The notes beneath the pieces were generated by a model. That model worked only from the letters and a program-made list of their open reading frames with translations. It ran no database searches and was not told the origin of the DNA. 57,652 nucleotides of DNA from SAR202 cluster bacterium (GTDB taxonomy: Bacteria; Chloroflexota; Dehalococcoidia; Lucifugimonadales; Lucifugimonadaceae): contig RQOU01000055.1 of NCBI GenBank assembly GCA_008373165.1, positions 1 to 57,652 on the forward strand, in the 5' to 3' direction. A program made the translations under genes and the position numbers. Below are positions 8,511 through 16,536 of the stretch, piece after piece. Every line of letters begins with the position of its first letter. Positions within the stretch are counted from its first letter, which is position 1.

Positions 8511-9204
8511 GAAACTCAAGAGTGAACCTGAAGGTCAACGATTTCCTCGCGTGGTACCTGCTGGGGATTCTGCGATACTGATCGAACTGGGATCAGAAAT
8601 TGCCCCTGAAATTAGTGCCATGGTTTTTGCACTGACAGATCTTATTAAGGACGCTGGTTTGAATTCCGGTTTGGAGGTACTTCCTACTTATCGGTCCGTG
8701 CTTGTTTATTATGACCCGCTTGTTTGTAGCTACTCGGAAATGTTCGATGCTGTGAATGGCGCGGTTGAACGCTTGGTAGAACCTGTTAACGTGAACAGTT
8801 CGTTGAAAATTATTGAGATACCGGTTGTATATGGAGGCGATGATGGTCCGGATCTTGATTTCGTAGCGGATCACGCCGGGATCACTGAGGAGACCGTTAT
8901 CGAGCTTCATTCCGGGACTGACTATCGGGTGTATATGCTCGGATTCTCTCCAGGGTTTCCATATCTTGGAGGCCTGGATGAGCGAATTGCTGCACCGAGG
9001 CTCAAGACCCCTCGTGTTTTAGTTCCTGCTGGATCTGTAGGGATTGCAGAGTCACAAACAGGTGTGTACCCGAACGCGGGACCAGGTGGTTGGAGAATAA
9101 TAGGCAGAACTTCGGTTCCTCTTTTCGATGTAAATAGTTCCACTCCGTCTTTAATAACTCCTGCTACGAAGGTTCGATTTATACCGGTGGATCAGCATGA
9201 CTAA
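8503..9204 (+). CDS. pxpB: PxpB (KipI/AHS1) 5-oxoprolinase subunit B homologue
   Basis: AHS1/KipI domain protein with VVPAGDSAILIELG at the start of the domain, VYMLGFSPGFPYLGGLD, RVLVPAGSVGIAESQTGVYP and GGWRIIGRT, all family hallmarks. The track starts at a TTG (8455) deep inside pxpA. The GTG at 8503 gives a normal family length (233 aa) and an eight-base overlap with the pxpA stop. KipI-type domains form a heteromer with KipA-type PxpC. The related pair is also found in the carboxyltransferase region of urea carboxylase, which matters for the neighbouring biotin genes. Confidence 0.9.
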   Translation: MSRKLKSEPEGQRFPRVVPAGDSAILIELGSEIAPEISAMVFALTDLIKDAGLNSGLEVLPTYRSVLVYYDPLVCSYSEMFDAVNGAVERLVEPVNVNSSLKIIEIPVVYGGDDGPDLDFVADHAGITEETVIELHSGTDYRVYMLGFSPGFPYLGGLDERIAAPRLKTPRVLVPAGSVGIAESQTGVYPNAGPGGWRIIGRTSVPLFDVNSSTPSLITPATKVRFIPVDQHD

Positions 9205-10288
9205 AACCTCTGATCCCAGTATCCAAGTGGTGCGATGTGGGTTCATGGCCTTGGTGCAAGATCAAGGCAGGTTCGGATTTCAGGAACTCGGAGTTTCAGT
9301 GAGTGGGGCAGCTGACAAGGAAGCTCTGGATGTTGGAAATATTCTTGTAGGTAACTCTCCGGAATCAGCGGCTATAGAGGTCATGCTCGGAGATTTCGAA
9401 ATTGAGTTCATGGAAAGTATGATGTTTGCTTTGACCGGGGCAGAAACTGAAGCAAGCCTTGATGATGTTCCGGTGGGTCGTAACCTTTCGTATAAAGCAC
9501 ATGCGGGATCTCGTCTTTCACTATCAAATGTTCGGCAAGGATTACGGGCTTATATTTCGGTGCAGGGTGGAATCGACACCCCGATAATTCTTGGTTCTCG
9601 TTCAACTCATATAACTTCTGGTATTGGCGGTTTCGAGGGTAGGGCATTGCAGCCTGGTGATGTGTTAAAGGTTGGGGGATCAGAACTTGGCCATGAATAT
9701 TCAAGTAGATGTTGGGATGGGTACGAATCACCTACGGATGAACTTAGTATTCGGGTTGTACTAGGCCCACAAGATGATGAATTTTCCGAGTCTGGAATCG
9801 AAACATTTCTTAGTTCCACCTACGTGGTCAGTGATCAATCGAATCGGCAGGGGTTACGGTTAGAAGGGTCCGCAATTGAATCACGAAATGGTAGATTCGA
9901 TATCGTATCTGATGCAGTGGTTAACGGGTCGATACAAGTTCCAGGAGATGGTAAGCCGATCATACTGCTATCTGACCGCCAAACGACAGGCGGTTATCTT
10001 AAAATAGCTACTGTTGCTTCGGTTGATATTCCTCGCCTAGGGCAGGTTTCTCCCGGTAATCGGATTACCTTTTCAGTAGTTTCAGTTGAGGAATCTCAAC
10101 AGCTTTTTATCGAGAGCCAAGATAGACTTTCAAGTTCGATAAACGATTTAGTTGGGGATCAGTTTTTTCTGCGAGTTAGTGATACTGATATTTCAGTCGG
10201 CACGGCTGTGAGTGGATCCGCCGAGATAGTCATTTTAGATGGCATTGCATATCCGATTATTGTTGATGAATTTATCCCCGATGAATAA
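9197..10288 (+). CDS. pxpC: PxpC (KipA/AHS2) 5-oxoprolinase subunit C homologue
   Basis: A 363-aa AHS2/KipA domain protein. GRFGFQELGVSVSGAAD, LTGAETEASLD, AYISVQGGIDTPIILGSRST and the late LSDRQTTGGYLKIATV are characteristic. It overlaps pxpB by eight bases. PxpB and PxpC together form the catalytic heteromer of 5-oxoprolinase, and homologous domains transfer carboxyl groups in urea carboxylase. The stop lies 147 bases before the first canonical start of the Na+-pump gamma gene, in a gap with two hairpins. The family is firm and the exact reaction is open. Confidence 0.9.
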   Translation: MTKTSDPSIQVVRCGFMALVQDQGRFGFQELGVSVSGAADKEALDVGNILVGNSPESAAIEVMLGDFEIEFMESMMFALTGAETEASLDDVPVGRNLSYKAHAGSRLSLSNVRQGLRAYISVQGGIDTPIILGSRSTHITSGIGGFEGRALQPGDVLKVGGSELGHEYSSRCWDGYESPTDELSIRVVLGPQDDEFSESGIETFLSSTYVVSDQSNRQGLRLEGSAIESRNGRFDIVSDAVVNGSIQVPGDGKPIILLSDRQTTGGYLKIATVASVDIPRLGQVSPGNRITFSVVSVEESQQLFIESQDRLSSSINDLVGDQFFLRVSDTDISVGTAVSGSAEIVILDGIAYPIIVDEFIPDE

Positions 10289-10324
10289 CTTCACTTTGTT
10301 AGAATCGCTGATGGATTTTTTCGC

Positions 10325-10372
10325 CGATCATTGTGATCGTGCCGACAAATTAGAAATCGATCGCCTGATCGA
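10325..10372. repeat. Two adjacent GATC-rich hairpins before oadG
   Basis: CGATCA-TTG-TGATCG (10325-10339) and TCGATC-GCCT-GATCGA (10357-10372) each form a 6-bp stem. Their arms share the CGATC core and could also pair with each other. The second hairpin overlaps the first bases of the GAGGGAG ribosome binding site (10371-10377). They occupy the only sizeable gap within the pxp/Na+ pump cluster. Confidence 0.45.
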
Positions 10373-10435
10373 GGGAGTAGTGATACGTTCGATCAGAGTC
10401 TCATAAACGACGGCCTTACGGTCAGTCTCGTTGGT

Positions 10436-10762
10436 ATGGGTGCAGTTTTCGTGGTTTTGATATTGTTGGCTTTGTCGATCAAGGCAATAACATTGCTTGA
10501 TCGTGAGAATATTGCTCCAGTTGAATCACGCGCTGTTCCAGATTCTGTTGATCTTGATTCGGATTCACAAAACTCAGTTTCTATTACTGGCCAACAGGTT
10601 GCTGCTATGGCTGTCGCTATTGCATTATCAGATTCTGGCTCCGTGCCCACGCGATCCTTGATCCCTGTCAGTAGAGCTTTATCTCCTGACGCCTGGTTGC
10701 AGAGCGGCCGGACTCGGGCTATGAGTTCTTCAGGATTGCTTGCACGGGATAGGCGCATTTAG
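10436..10762 (+). CDS. Na+-translocating decarboxylase gamma/delta (OadG-type) subunit
   Basis: A small membrane protein with one N-terminal transmembrane helix (GMGAVFVVLILLALSIKAI), a polar linker and a late ITGQQVAAMAVAIAL segment like the conserved VAAIAAAIA block of OadG/MmdD subunits. These subunits anchor and assemble Na+-pumping biotin decarboxylases. The listed ATG is the only canonical start in frame, yet family members begin about ten to fifteen residues before GMG. In frame, upstream, lies ACG (10385), seven bases after a GAGGGAG, giving MFDQSLINDGLTVSLVGMG if used. The annotated start is therefore probably too short. The stop overlaps the next gene's GTG by one base. Confidence 0.75.
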   Translation: MGAVFVVLILLALSIKAITLLDRENIAPVESRAVPDSVDLDSDSQNSVSITGQQVAAMAVAIALSDSGSVPTRSLIPVSRALSPDAWLQSGRTRAMSSSGLLARDRRI

Positions 10763-11217
10763 TGGCTAGCAAAAACTACAAGATCAATATAGCTGGTAAA
10801 ACTTACGATGTTGAAGTAGGTGATATTTCCAAATCTCCAGTACAGGTTTCTGTCGATGGCACGCTTTACCAGGTTGAAATCCCTCAATCTGCTGGCGATC
10901 GTGCTGCTGGGGTTCAAGATACCGTTGCACCCAAGCCAGTAGCCCCTGTTGTTCCTTCTTCTGCGGTTAGCCGTCCTTCAATTCCGGATTCGCTTGATGA
11001 TGGAGTAGTTCGGTCTCCGATGCCAGGTCGTATTCTCAGCGTGAATGTATCGGTTGGTGACACGGTCAAGAAGGGTCAGCCAATATTTATACTCGAGTCA
11101 ATGAAGATGGAAAACACCATAGCTTCTTCCATCGATGGGACAGTTACATCGGTGCATGTCGCGGTTAGCGATTCGGTTCAACATGGCCAAACTTTGGCCG
11201 AGATTACAAAGGGTTAG
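10762..11217 (+). CDS. Biotin carboxyl carrier subunit of a Na+-translocating decarboxylase
   Basis: The 151-aa protein carries a C-terminal biotinyl domain with the biotinylation site ESMKMEN (Lys115) and the preceding SPMPGRILSVNVSVGD. The N-terminal part (YKINIAGKTYDVEV) resembles the leader to the biotin domain of OadA/MmdC-type proteins, followed by a flexible Pro/Val/Ala linker. It would shuttle CO2 as carboxybiotin between a carboxyltransferase and the membrane beta subunit. The GTG start overlaps the oadG stop (TAGTG), so the two are coupled. No biotin carboxylase (accC) and no OadA-type carboxyltransferase gene is found in the window. Confidence 0.9.
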   Translation: MASKNYKINIAGKTYDVEVGDISKSPVQVSVDGTLYQVEIPQSAGDRAAGVQDTVAPKPVAPVVPSSAVSRPSIPDSLDDGVVRSPMPGRILSVNVSVGDTVKKGQPIFILESMKMENTIASSIDGTVTSVHVAVSDSVQHGQTLAEITKG

Positions 11218-11223
11218 TTCTAA

Positions 11224-12420
11224 ATGGGTAACGAGCTAAGCGCTTTGTGGGCGGGTATAACAGCTTTAGTCGACGAGCCGCGACTGGTCTTGATGTGGTT
11301 AATTGCCGGGGCTTTACTATACGTCGGGGTGGCCAGGAAAAAAGAACCACTTTTACTTGTTCCGATCTCCATGGGAATTCTCTTCGCTAATCTTCCGCTG
11401 GGGGAATTGATTCGTGAAGGTGGTGGTGGTGAACCAGCCGGAATATTGAAAACGTTCCAGACCGTTGGGATGGGAACTGACATATTTCCATTGTTGATCT
11501 TTTTAGGGGTTGGAGCAGCAACTGACTTCAATCCGATGCTGTCCAACCCCAAGACCTTGTTGCTAGGTGCGGGGGCCCAAGCGGGCGTATTTGTTGCACT
11601 TTTTGGTGCTTTGCTCTTGGGTATGACTGATTATTTCGAGTTTGGACTTCTAGAGGCTTCTTCGATTGGGATCATCGGTGGGGCAGATGGTCCAACAACT
11701 ATTTTTATTGCCACTCGGATGTTGGAGCTCGGGGAATCACTAGCTCACGTGGAAGTCCGGGACATAGTCGGTGCGACCGCGGTTGCGGCATACTCTTACA
11801 TGGCTCTCGTTCCGATAATTCAACCACCTATAATCAAGCTGTTCACCACTAAAAAAGAACGTTTGATTCGAATGGAATACCCATCCAAACCTGTGTCGAA
11901 GCGTACGCAAGTGTTGTTCCCGGTATTGACCATTATCATCATCGGTGTACTAGTGCCTTCCTCTTCTCCACTGATAGGCATGCTGATGTTGGGCAATTTA
12001 ATTAAAGTTTCAGGCGTAGTGCCAAGATTGGCTGATGTCTCAGAAAACGCTTTGATGAACGTAGTGATCATAATGTTGGGTTTGGCTGTCGGTGCCACCA
12101 TGCCAGCTCACATTTTCTTGCAACCTGAAACAATTGGGATATTTTTCCTAGGCTTGTTCGCATTTATGACTGCGACGGTTGCGGGCATTCTGCTGGCAAA
12201 ACTCATGAATATATTCTCCAAGAGGAAGATAAATCCCATGATTGGAGCGGCAGGAGTTTCTGCGGTGCCAATGGCGGCGCGGGTTGTGCAAGACATGGGT
12301 CAAAAAGAAGACCCAGACAACTTTTTGCTGATGCATGCCATGGGACCTAACGTGGCAGGTGTCATCGGTACAGCGACAGTCGCGGGTGTACTGCTAACCG
12401 TTGTCAAAACTTTACTTTGA
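11224..12420 (+). CDS. Na+-translocating carboxybiotin decarboxylase beta subunit (OadB/MmdB/GcdB family)
   Basis: A 398-aa polytopic membrane protein of normal family length. It decarboxylates carboxybiotin and couples this to Na+ export. Signature blocks are GGADGPTTIFIATR (the Asp is essential for the Na+ site in OadB), PSSSPLIGMLMLGNLIK, LADVSENALMNVVIIMLG and AGVSAVPMAARVVQDMGQ followed by MHAMGPNVAGVIGTA. It sits six bases after the biotin-carrier gene. Which substrate (oxaloacetate, methylmalonyl-CoA, glutaconyl-CoA, malonate or another) cannot be told, because the alpha subunit that would decide this is not present. Confidence 0.92.
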   Translation: MGNELSALWAGITALVDEPRLVLMWLIAGALLYVGVARKKEPLLLVPISMGILFANLPLGELIREGGGGEPAGILKTFQTVGMGTDIFPLLIFLGVGAATDFNPMLSNPKTLLLGAGAQAGVFVALFGALLLGMTDYFEFGLLEASSIGIIGGADGPTTIFIATRMLELGESLAHVEVRDIVGATAVAAYSYMALVPIIQPPIIKLFTTKKERLIRMEYPSKPVSKRTQVLFPVLTIIIIGVLVPSSSPLIGMLMLGNLIKVSGVVPRLADVSENALMNVVIIMLGLAVGATMPAHIFLQPETIGIFFLGLFAFMTATVAGILLAKLMNIFSKRKINPMIGAAGVSAVPMAARVVQDMGQKEDPDNFLLMHAMGPNVAGVIGTATVAGVLLTVVKTLL

Positions 12421-12477
12421 TCTTGACCTAATACCTATCAACACCAAAAAAGCCTTGGTAACAGGAGGAACTTAGAC

Positions 12478-13380
12478 ATGCCTGACCGTTCGATGAAGGG
12501 TGTATATCCAATCCTTTCGGCGCCTATCAATAAAAAAGGTGACTTGGTATTGGAAGATCTTGAGCGACAAGTTGAATGGATGATTGGAAAAGGAGTGGAT
12601 GGTCTCGGAATTGCTGTTGCAACAGAGATTTACAAATTTAACGAAAAAGAACGTGACGAAATACTCAGTACGGTCGTAAAGGTTAATAACGGGCGCGTGA
12701 AAATCGTGATGAATACAGGCGGGGAAAGTACCGACGTCGCAATTTTCTTGTCTAAGAGAGCTGAAGAGCTCGGCGCAGATGCATTGATGATTCGACCTAC
12801 ATCTTTTATTCCTGTGCCGGCTTCCGAAAACATCGAGTATTTCGGTCGAATTGCTGAATCTGTATCTCTTCCGATTTTTCTGCAAGACCAGGGTACAGCG
12901 CAGGTTCCGCCAGCGATGGCGGTGCAGTGTGCGAAGAGGCACGAGAATCTTTGCTATATCAAAGTTGAGACCCCACCTACTCTGCCGAGAATGGGTGAAA
13001 CTTACGAGCTGGCTAAAGGTACCGGGCTTATCTTGTTTGGTGGAGCCGGTGGTGCATTTGCCGTGGAAGAGTTTAAACGCGGTTCGGTCGGCACAATGCC
13101 TGGATCAACATTGCCAGATATGTTCGTAAGGGTTTGGAATCATTTCCAGGCGGGTGATGAAGATGCAGCTAATTTAGAAATGCGCCGTCATGCTCCGTTA
13201 ATCCAGATGTTGGCCCAAGGGCAGGGATTTGCTGGCTGGATATACAAGCACATCATGGTTAGGCGGGGTATTTTCTCCCCGGGGTCGGATTTTGCAAGGC
13301 ATCCAGCACTCAAACCGGATCCAGACCATTTCAAAGAAATTGATGGTTTATTGGAGAGTTTGGATTTGGTGGGCAAATAG
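12478..13380 (+). CDS. DapA/DHDPS-family (class I) aldolase or dehydratase, divergent
   Basis: The 300-aa protein has the DHDPS/NAL TIM-barrel pattern, with the Schiff-base lysine in CYIKVETPP (Lys162). Two hallmark motifs differ. The GTTGE substrate loop reads AVATEIYKF, and the YNxP strand carrying the catalytic tyrosine reads IFLQDQGT (residues 133-140). It is therefore unlikely to be the lysine-pathway DapA and belongs to an uncharacterised branch. AGGAGG eight bases before the ATG is the best ribosome site in this part of the window. It follows the Na+ pump beta gene by 57 bases in the same direction and may act on its pathway. Confidence 0.85.
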   Translation: MPDRSMKGVYPILSAPINKKGDLVLEDLERQVEWMIGKGVDGLGIAVATEIYKFNEKERDEILSTVVKVNNGRVKIVMNTGGESTDVAIFLSKRAEELGADALMIRPTSFIPVPASENIEYFGRIAESVSLPIFLQDQGTAQVPPAMAVQCAKRHENLCYIKVETPPTLPRMGETYELAKGTGLILFGGAGGAFAVEEFKRGSVGTMPGSTLPDMFVRVWNHFQAGDEDAANLEMRRHAPLIQMLAQGQGFAGWIYKHIMVRRGIFSPGSDFARHPALKPDPDHFKEIDGLLESLDLVGK

Positions 13381-13604
13381 TCAAACATGGCAAAAGTGAT
13401 GCGAGTTAGCTGTAAAGAGAGTAACCCCAAGCTTAAAAATGTTGGGCGAGAATAGAATTTGTCCTTGTGTGAATTTCTCAACAAGGAAAGAACTTTGCTT
13501 GGAATAACTTTTCCAATTTGCGTTTGTACAGCAATTTGTTTGAAATTGAATAAATTAATGCCGTATCGAGACAATACCTGCGCAGCATTGGTACGGTGAG
13601 GTAG

Positions 13605-14444
13605 ATGGAACCTGTATCTGAATTAGCGTTATTTGGTTCTGATCTAACAACGGTTCAACTTGTCGGTCTTGCTGTCATGTCCCTCGTGGTTGGAATCGTA
13701 GGCGGGATCGTCGGGATAGCTCTTGGTGTGGTACGCCTACCCGTGATGACCGCGGTTGGCTTGGATCCGCTTATGGCTGCAAGTACTAATCTTTTTGTCA
13801 GCGTACTTGGCTCCGTGGCCGGTTCTTGGCCGGCCATTCTCCAGAACCGTATCGTTTTTAGGGTTGTGATCGTGATTGGTATTCCAGCTATAGCTGGATC
13901 TTTTATGGGTGGTATTTACGCGGACTTGGTTTCGAGAATGATTCTGTTGTTGATTGTTGCCCTGTTACTAGTCTGGTCTTCGTTGATGATGATCGTGCGA
14001 GCTGTTGCCGAACTACGTAACCGCTCTTTGTCTGATGAAGATGGTGATGCTCGCTCTGGGCGTGGAGATCTTAATTCCAAGACTGTGGTCCGAGAAAGTT
14101 TTCTTGGTTTCGGTATTGGCTTGATGGGTGGTGCAGTTGGTTTGGCGTTGGGTGTTTTGCGCATGCCAGCCCTTGTCCACGTTTTAAAGATGAAGCCTTC
14201 GTTGGCAGCTGGTACGAACCTAGCGCTTACCATTCTTGTCGGAACTTCAGGATTTACCGGCCACCTGATTAGCGGACGAGTTGACTGGTTATTGGTTTCA
14301 GTAATTGGTATTCCTGCGATGGTTGGAATGTTCGCTGGTTCACGTATGACCGGTACGGTGGATGCTGCGAAGTTGCGCTTGGTTTTGGGAATAGTCTTAC
14401 TTGCGGTATCACCGCTTGTATTCTCTGACGCCATATCCAGTTAA
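13605..14444 (+). CDS. TauE/SafE (TSUP) family anion exporter
   Basis: A 279-aa membrane protein with a clear internal duplication. Each half starts with a Gly-rich helix (VGIVGGIVGIALGVVRLP and GLMGGAVGLALGVLRMPAL) and a second conserved stretch (LDPLMAASTNLFVSVLGS and MKPSLAAGTNLALTILVG). The halves are joined by a charged cytosolic loop. This is the TSUP family, whose characterised members move sulfite, sulfoacetate or related organic anions. GGTGAGG precedes the ATG. The gene stands alone in a 224-base gap from the DapA-like gene. The substrate is unknown. Confidence 0.85.
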   Translation: MEPVSELALFGSDLTTVQLVGLAVMSLVVGIVGGIVGIALGVVRLPVMTAVGLDPLMAASTNLFVSVLGSVAGSWPAILQNRIVFRVVIVIGIPAIAGSFMGGIYADLVSRMILLLIVALLLVWSSLMMIVRAVAELRNRSLSDEDGDARSGRGDLNSKTVVRESFLGFGIGLMGGAVGLALGVLRMPALVHVLKMKPSLAAGTNLALTILVGTSGFTGHLISGRVDWLLVSVIGIPAMVGMFAGSRMTGTVDAAKLRLVLGIVLLAVSPLVFSDAISS

Positions 14445-14482
14445 TTTGTCTTTTGCAGTATCACGATTGCTGTTTGAGTACA

Positions 14483-14488
14483 TATAAT
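14483..14488 (+). promoter_or_regulatory. -10 element placing a leaderless start at prpB
   Basis: A perfect TATAAT ends eight bases before the prpB ATG at 14497. With normal -10 geometry transcription would start at or within two bases of the ATG. No ribosome binding site is visible before the ATG and no good -35 is found at 16-18 bases. This fits a leaderless mRNA promoter. Confidence 0.5.
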
Positions 14489-14496
14489 TTGCCATT

Positions 14497-15381
14497 ATGA
14501 ACAGTAGCCCAGGCACAGATTTAAGGAAAGCGATCCAAGCAGAGTCGCCACTGCAGTTAGTAGGCGTGACGAATCCTTATCACGGGGTGATGGCAAAATC
14601 TGCGGGATTTATTGCTCTTTACCTTTCGGGATCTGGAGTTGCGACTGCTTCTTACGGCTTACCGGATCTTGGTATGACAACTCTTGATAATGTCCTTGAG
14701 GATGTTCGGCGAGTCGTCACGGCAGTAGATTTGCCCTTGCTTGTCGACGTAGACACAGGTTGGGGGGGTGCGTTTATGATTGCCCGAACGATGAAAGAAA
14801 TGGCTCGTGCAGGTGCTGCAGGGGTACACATCGAAGACCAGGTGCAAGACAAACGCTGTGGTCATCGCCCTGGTAAACAGATCGTTTCAACCTTGGAGAT
14901 GCAGGATAGGCTAAAAGCTGCTGCTGATGCGAAGGAATACCAAGATTTTGTTTTGATGGCTCGTACAGACGCTATCGCTAGTGAAGGTGTTGATGCTGCA
15001 GTGGAACGAGCGGTTGCTTATGTTGAATCGGGCGCCGACATGCTGTTTGCTGAGGCGGTTACTGAACTCACGGATTACAAGAAGTTTCGCGACGCGACTG
15101 GCGTCCCGGTATTGGCGAATCTAACGGAGTTTGGGCAAACCCAGGCATTCACGCTTGATCAACTCGCTAGCGTTGATGTTGACATCGCTTTGTATCCTTT
15201 GACCGCATTCCGTGCAGCCAACAAGGCTGCAGAAAATGTTTTTAGGATCCTTAGGACTGAAGGTACTCAATCTGAAATTATTGGTGAGTTGCAAACTCGG
15301 GATGAGCTTTATGCCTACATTGGTTATCAAGCGTATGAAAGCAAGCTAGATCAGCTTTTCAGCACTGATAGCGACTCATAG
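14497..15381 (+). CDS. prpB: Methylisocitrate lyase (isocitrate lyase/PEP mutase family)
   Basis: The 294-aa protein would cleave 2-methylisocitrate to pyruvate and succinate, the last step of the methylcitrate cycle. The catalytic loop DKRCGHRPGKQIV matches the PrpB form of the KKCGH/KRCGH motif. The metal-site strand LLVDVDTGWGG and GVHIEDQ are present, as is ARTDA. prpC and prpD follow closely. No Shine-Dalgarno sequence precedes the ATG and a TATAAT lies just upstream, suggesting a leaderless transcript. An oxaloacetate hydrolase-like or other family role is less likely given the prpBCD order. Confidence 0.9.
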   Translation: MNSSPGTDLRKAIQAESPLQLVGVTNPYHGVMAKSAGFIALYLSGSGVATASYGLPDLGMTTLDNVLEDVRRVVTAVDLPLLVDVDTGWGGAFMIARTMKEMARAGAAGVHIEDQVQDKRCGHRPGKQIVSTLEMQDRLKAAADAKEYQDFVLMARTDAIASEGVDAAVERAVAYVESGADMLFAEAVTELTDYKKFRDATGVPVLANLTEFGQTQAFTLDQLASVDVDIALYPLTAFRAANKAAENVFRILRTEGTQSEIIGELQTRDELYAYIGYQAYESKLDQLFSTDSDS

Positions 15382-15412
15382 ATTTTTTACTTAACTGACA
15401 GGAATTATCAAT

Positions 15413-16528
15413 ATGGCTAACTCTGGCCTTAATGGCGTTACCGCAGGTTCATCGGGGGTGTCGACGGTTGGTAAGGCTGGAGTGGGTCTTACATATCGGG
15501 GTTATTCGATCACCGATCTTGCGGCCGAATCAACCTTTGAGGAAGTCGCCTATCTCTTGATCTACGGTAAGCTTCCGAGCCATGCTCAACTTGATGCCTA
15601 TAAAAACAAGCTTGCTGGTTTGCGTTCGCTTCCATACCAGTTAAAGACTCTTTTGGAGCATATGCCCCAATCTGCCCATCCGATGGATGTACTGCGGACC
15701 GGGACATCGTTACTCGGAACGATTGAGGCTGAAGGAGAGGATGGCAGAACCGCAGCTTCAGTTGGGGACAGGCTAACCGCAAGTTTTGGTTCGATGCTGG
15801 CCTACTGGTACCGCTTTCATTCTCGAAATGAACGTATCGAAACAGATTCCGATGAAGATACCGTGGCAGGTCATTTTTTGAACTTGATGTCGGGTATGGC
15901 CTCTGATCCACTAAAACGTGACGCGTTGGACAAGACCCTAATCTTGTACGCTGAGCATGAATTTAATGCGTCGACTTTTAGTGCTCGGGTTATCACCTCA
16001 ACATTGGCAGACACTTATTCGGCCGTCACGGGAGCAATTGGTGCTCTGAGGGGACCACTCCATGGAGGGGCCAATGAGGCTGCGATGGAACTGGTATCGT
16101 CATTCGACTCTCCTCAGGATGCAGAGAAATCTGTGATGCACATGTTGAAAGCCCGGCGACTCATTATGGGTTTTGGCCATCGTGTTTACAAGAACGGAGA
16201 TCCTCGTTCACCCATCGTAAAAGACTTGGCCCGACAGTTATCTGATGCTGCGAACAATACCTCTTTCTACGATATTTCTGACAGGATCGAGGCTGTTATG
16301 TTTCGTGAGAAAGGGATGTTCCCGAATCTAGATTTTTACGCAGCTACTGCATATCACTTGTGCGGAATACCAACAGCGATGTTTACACCGGTGTTTGTGA
16401 TAGCACGCACCTCCGGTTGGATTGCTCATGTCTTGGAACAACGCGGTGATAACGCCCTAATTCGTCCCCTTTCTGAGTACACGGGTCCCGGTCCCAGGGA
16501 CTACGTAGCTATAGACGATCGCGGTTGA
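15413..16528 (+). CDS. prpC: 2-Methylcitrate synthase / citrate synthase
   Basis: A 371-aa type-II-like small citrate synthase. The catalytic His blocks GPLHGGANEAA and GFGHRVYKNGDPR and the catalytic Asp in NLDFYAATAYH are all present, and the N-terminal TYRGYSITDLA is typical of the PrpC/CitZ branch. It condenses propionyl-CoA (or acetyl-CoA) with oxaloacetate. Placement between prpB and prpD supports the methylcitrate role, though dual citrate synthase activity is common in this branch. It follows prpB by 31 bases, and its stop lies eight bases before the prpD ATG. Confidence 0.9.
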   Translation: MANSGLNGVTAGSSGVSTVGKAGVGLTYRGYSITDLAAESTFEEVAYLLIYGKLPSHAQLDAYKNKLAGLRSLPYQLKTLLEHMPQSAHPMDVLRTGTSLLGTIEAEGEDGRTAASVGDRLTASFGSMLAYWYRFHSRNERIETDSDEDTVAGHFLNLMSGMASDPLKRDALDKTLILYAEHEFNASTFSARVITSTLADTYSAVTGAIGALRGPLHGGANEAAMELVSSFDSPQDAEKSVMHMLKARRLIMGFGHRVYKNGDPRSPIVKDLARQLSDAANNTSFYDISDRIEAVMFREKGMFPNLDFYAATAYHLCGIPTAMFTPVFVIARTSGWIAHVLEQRGDNALIRPLSEYTGPGPRDYVAIDDRG

Positions 16529-16536
16529 AAGGTCCC

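Noticed and set aside
10393-10758. 121-aa minus-strand ORF opposite oadG
   Set aside because: Mirrors the oadG frame, which has a transmembrane helix and family-like sequence and fits the operon; the antisense ORF has neither.
12472-12942. 156-aa minus-strand ORF over the DapA-like gene
   Set aside because: Lies wholly inside a conserved gene with a strong ribosome site; no matching domain.
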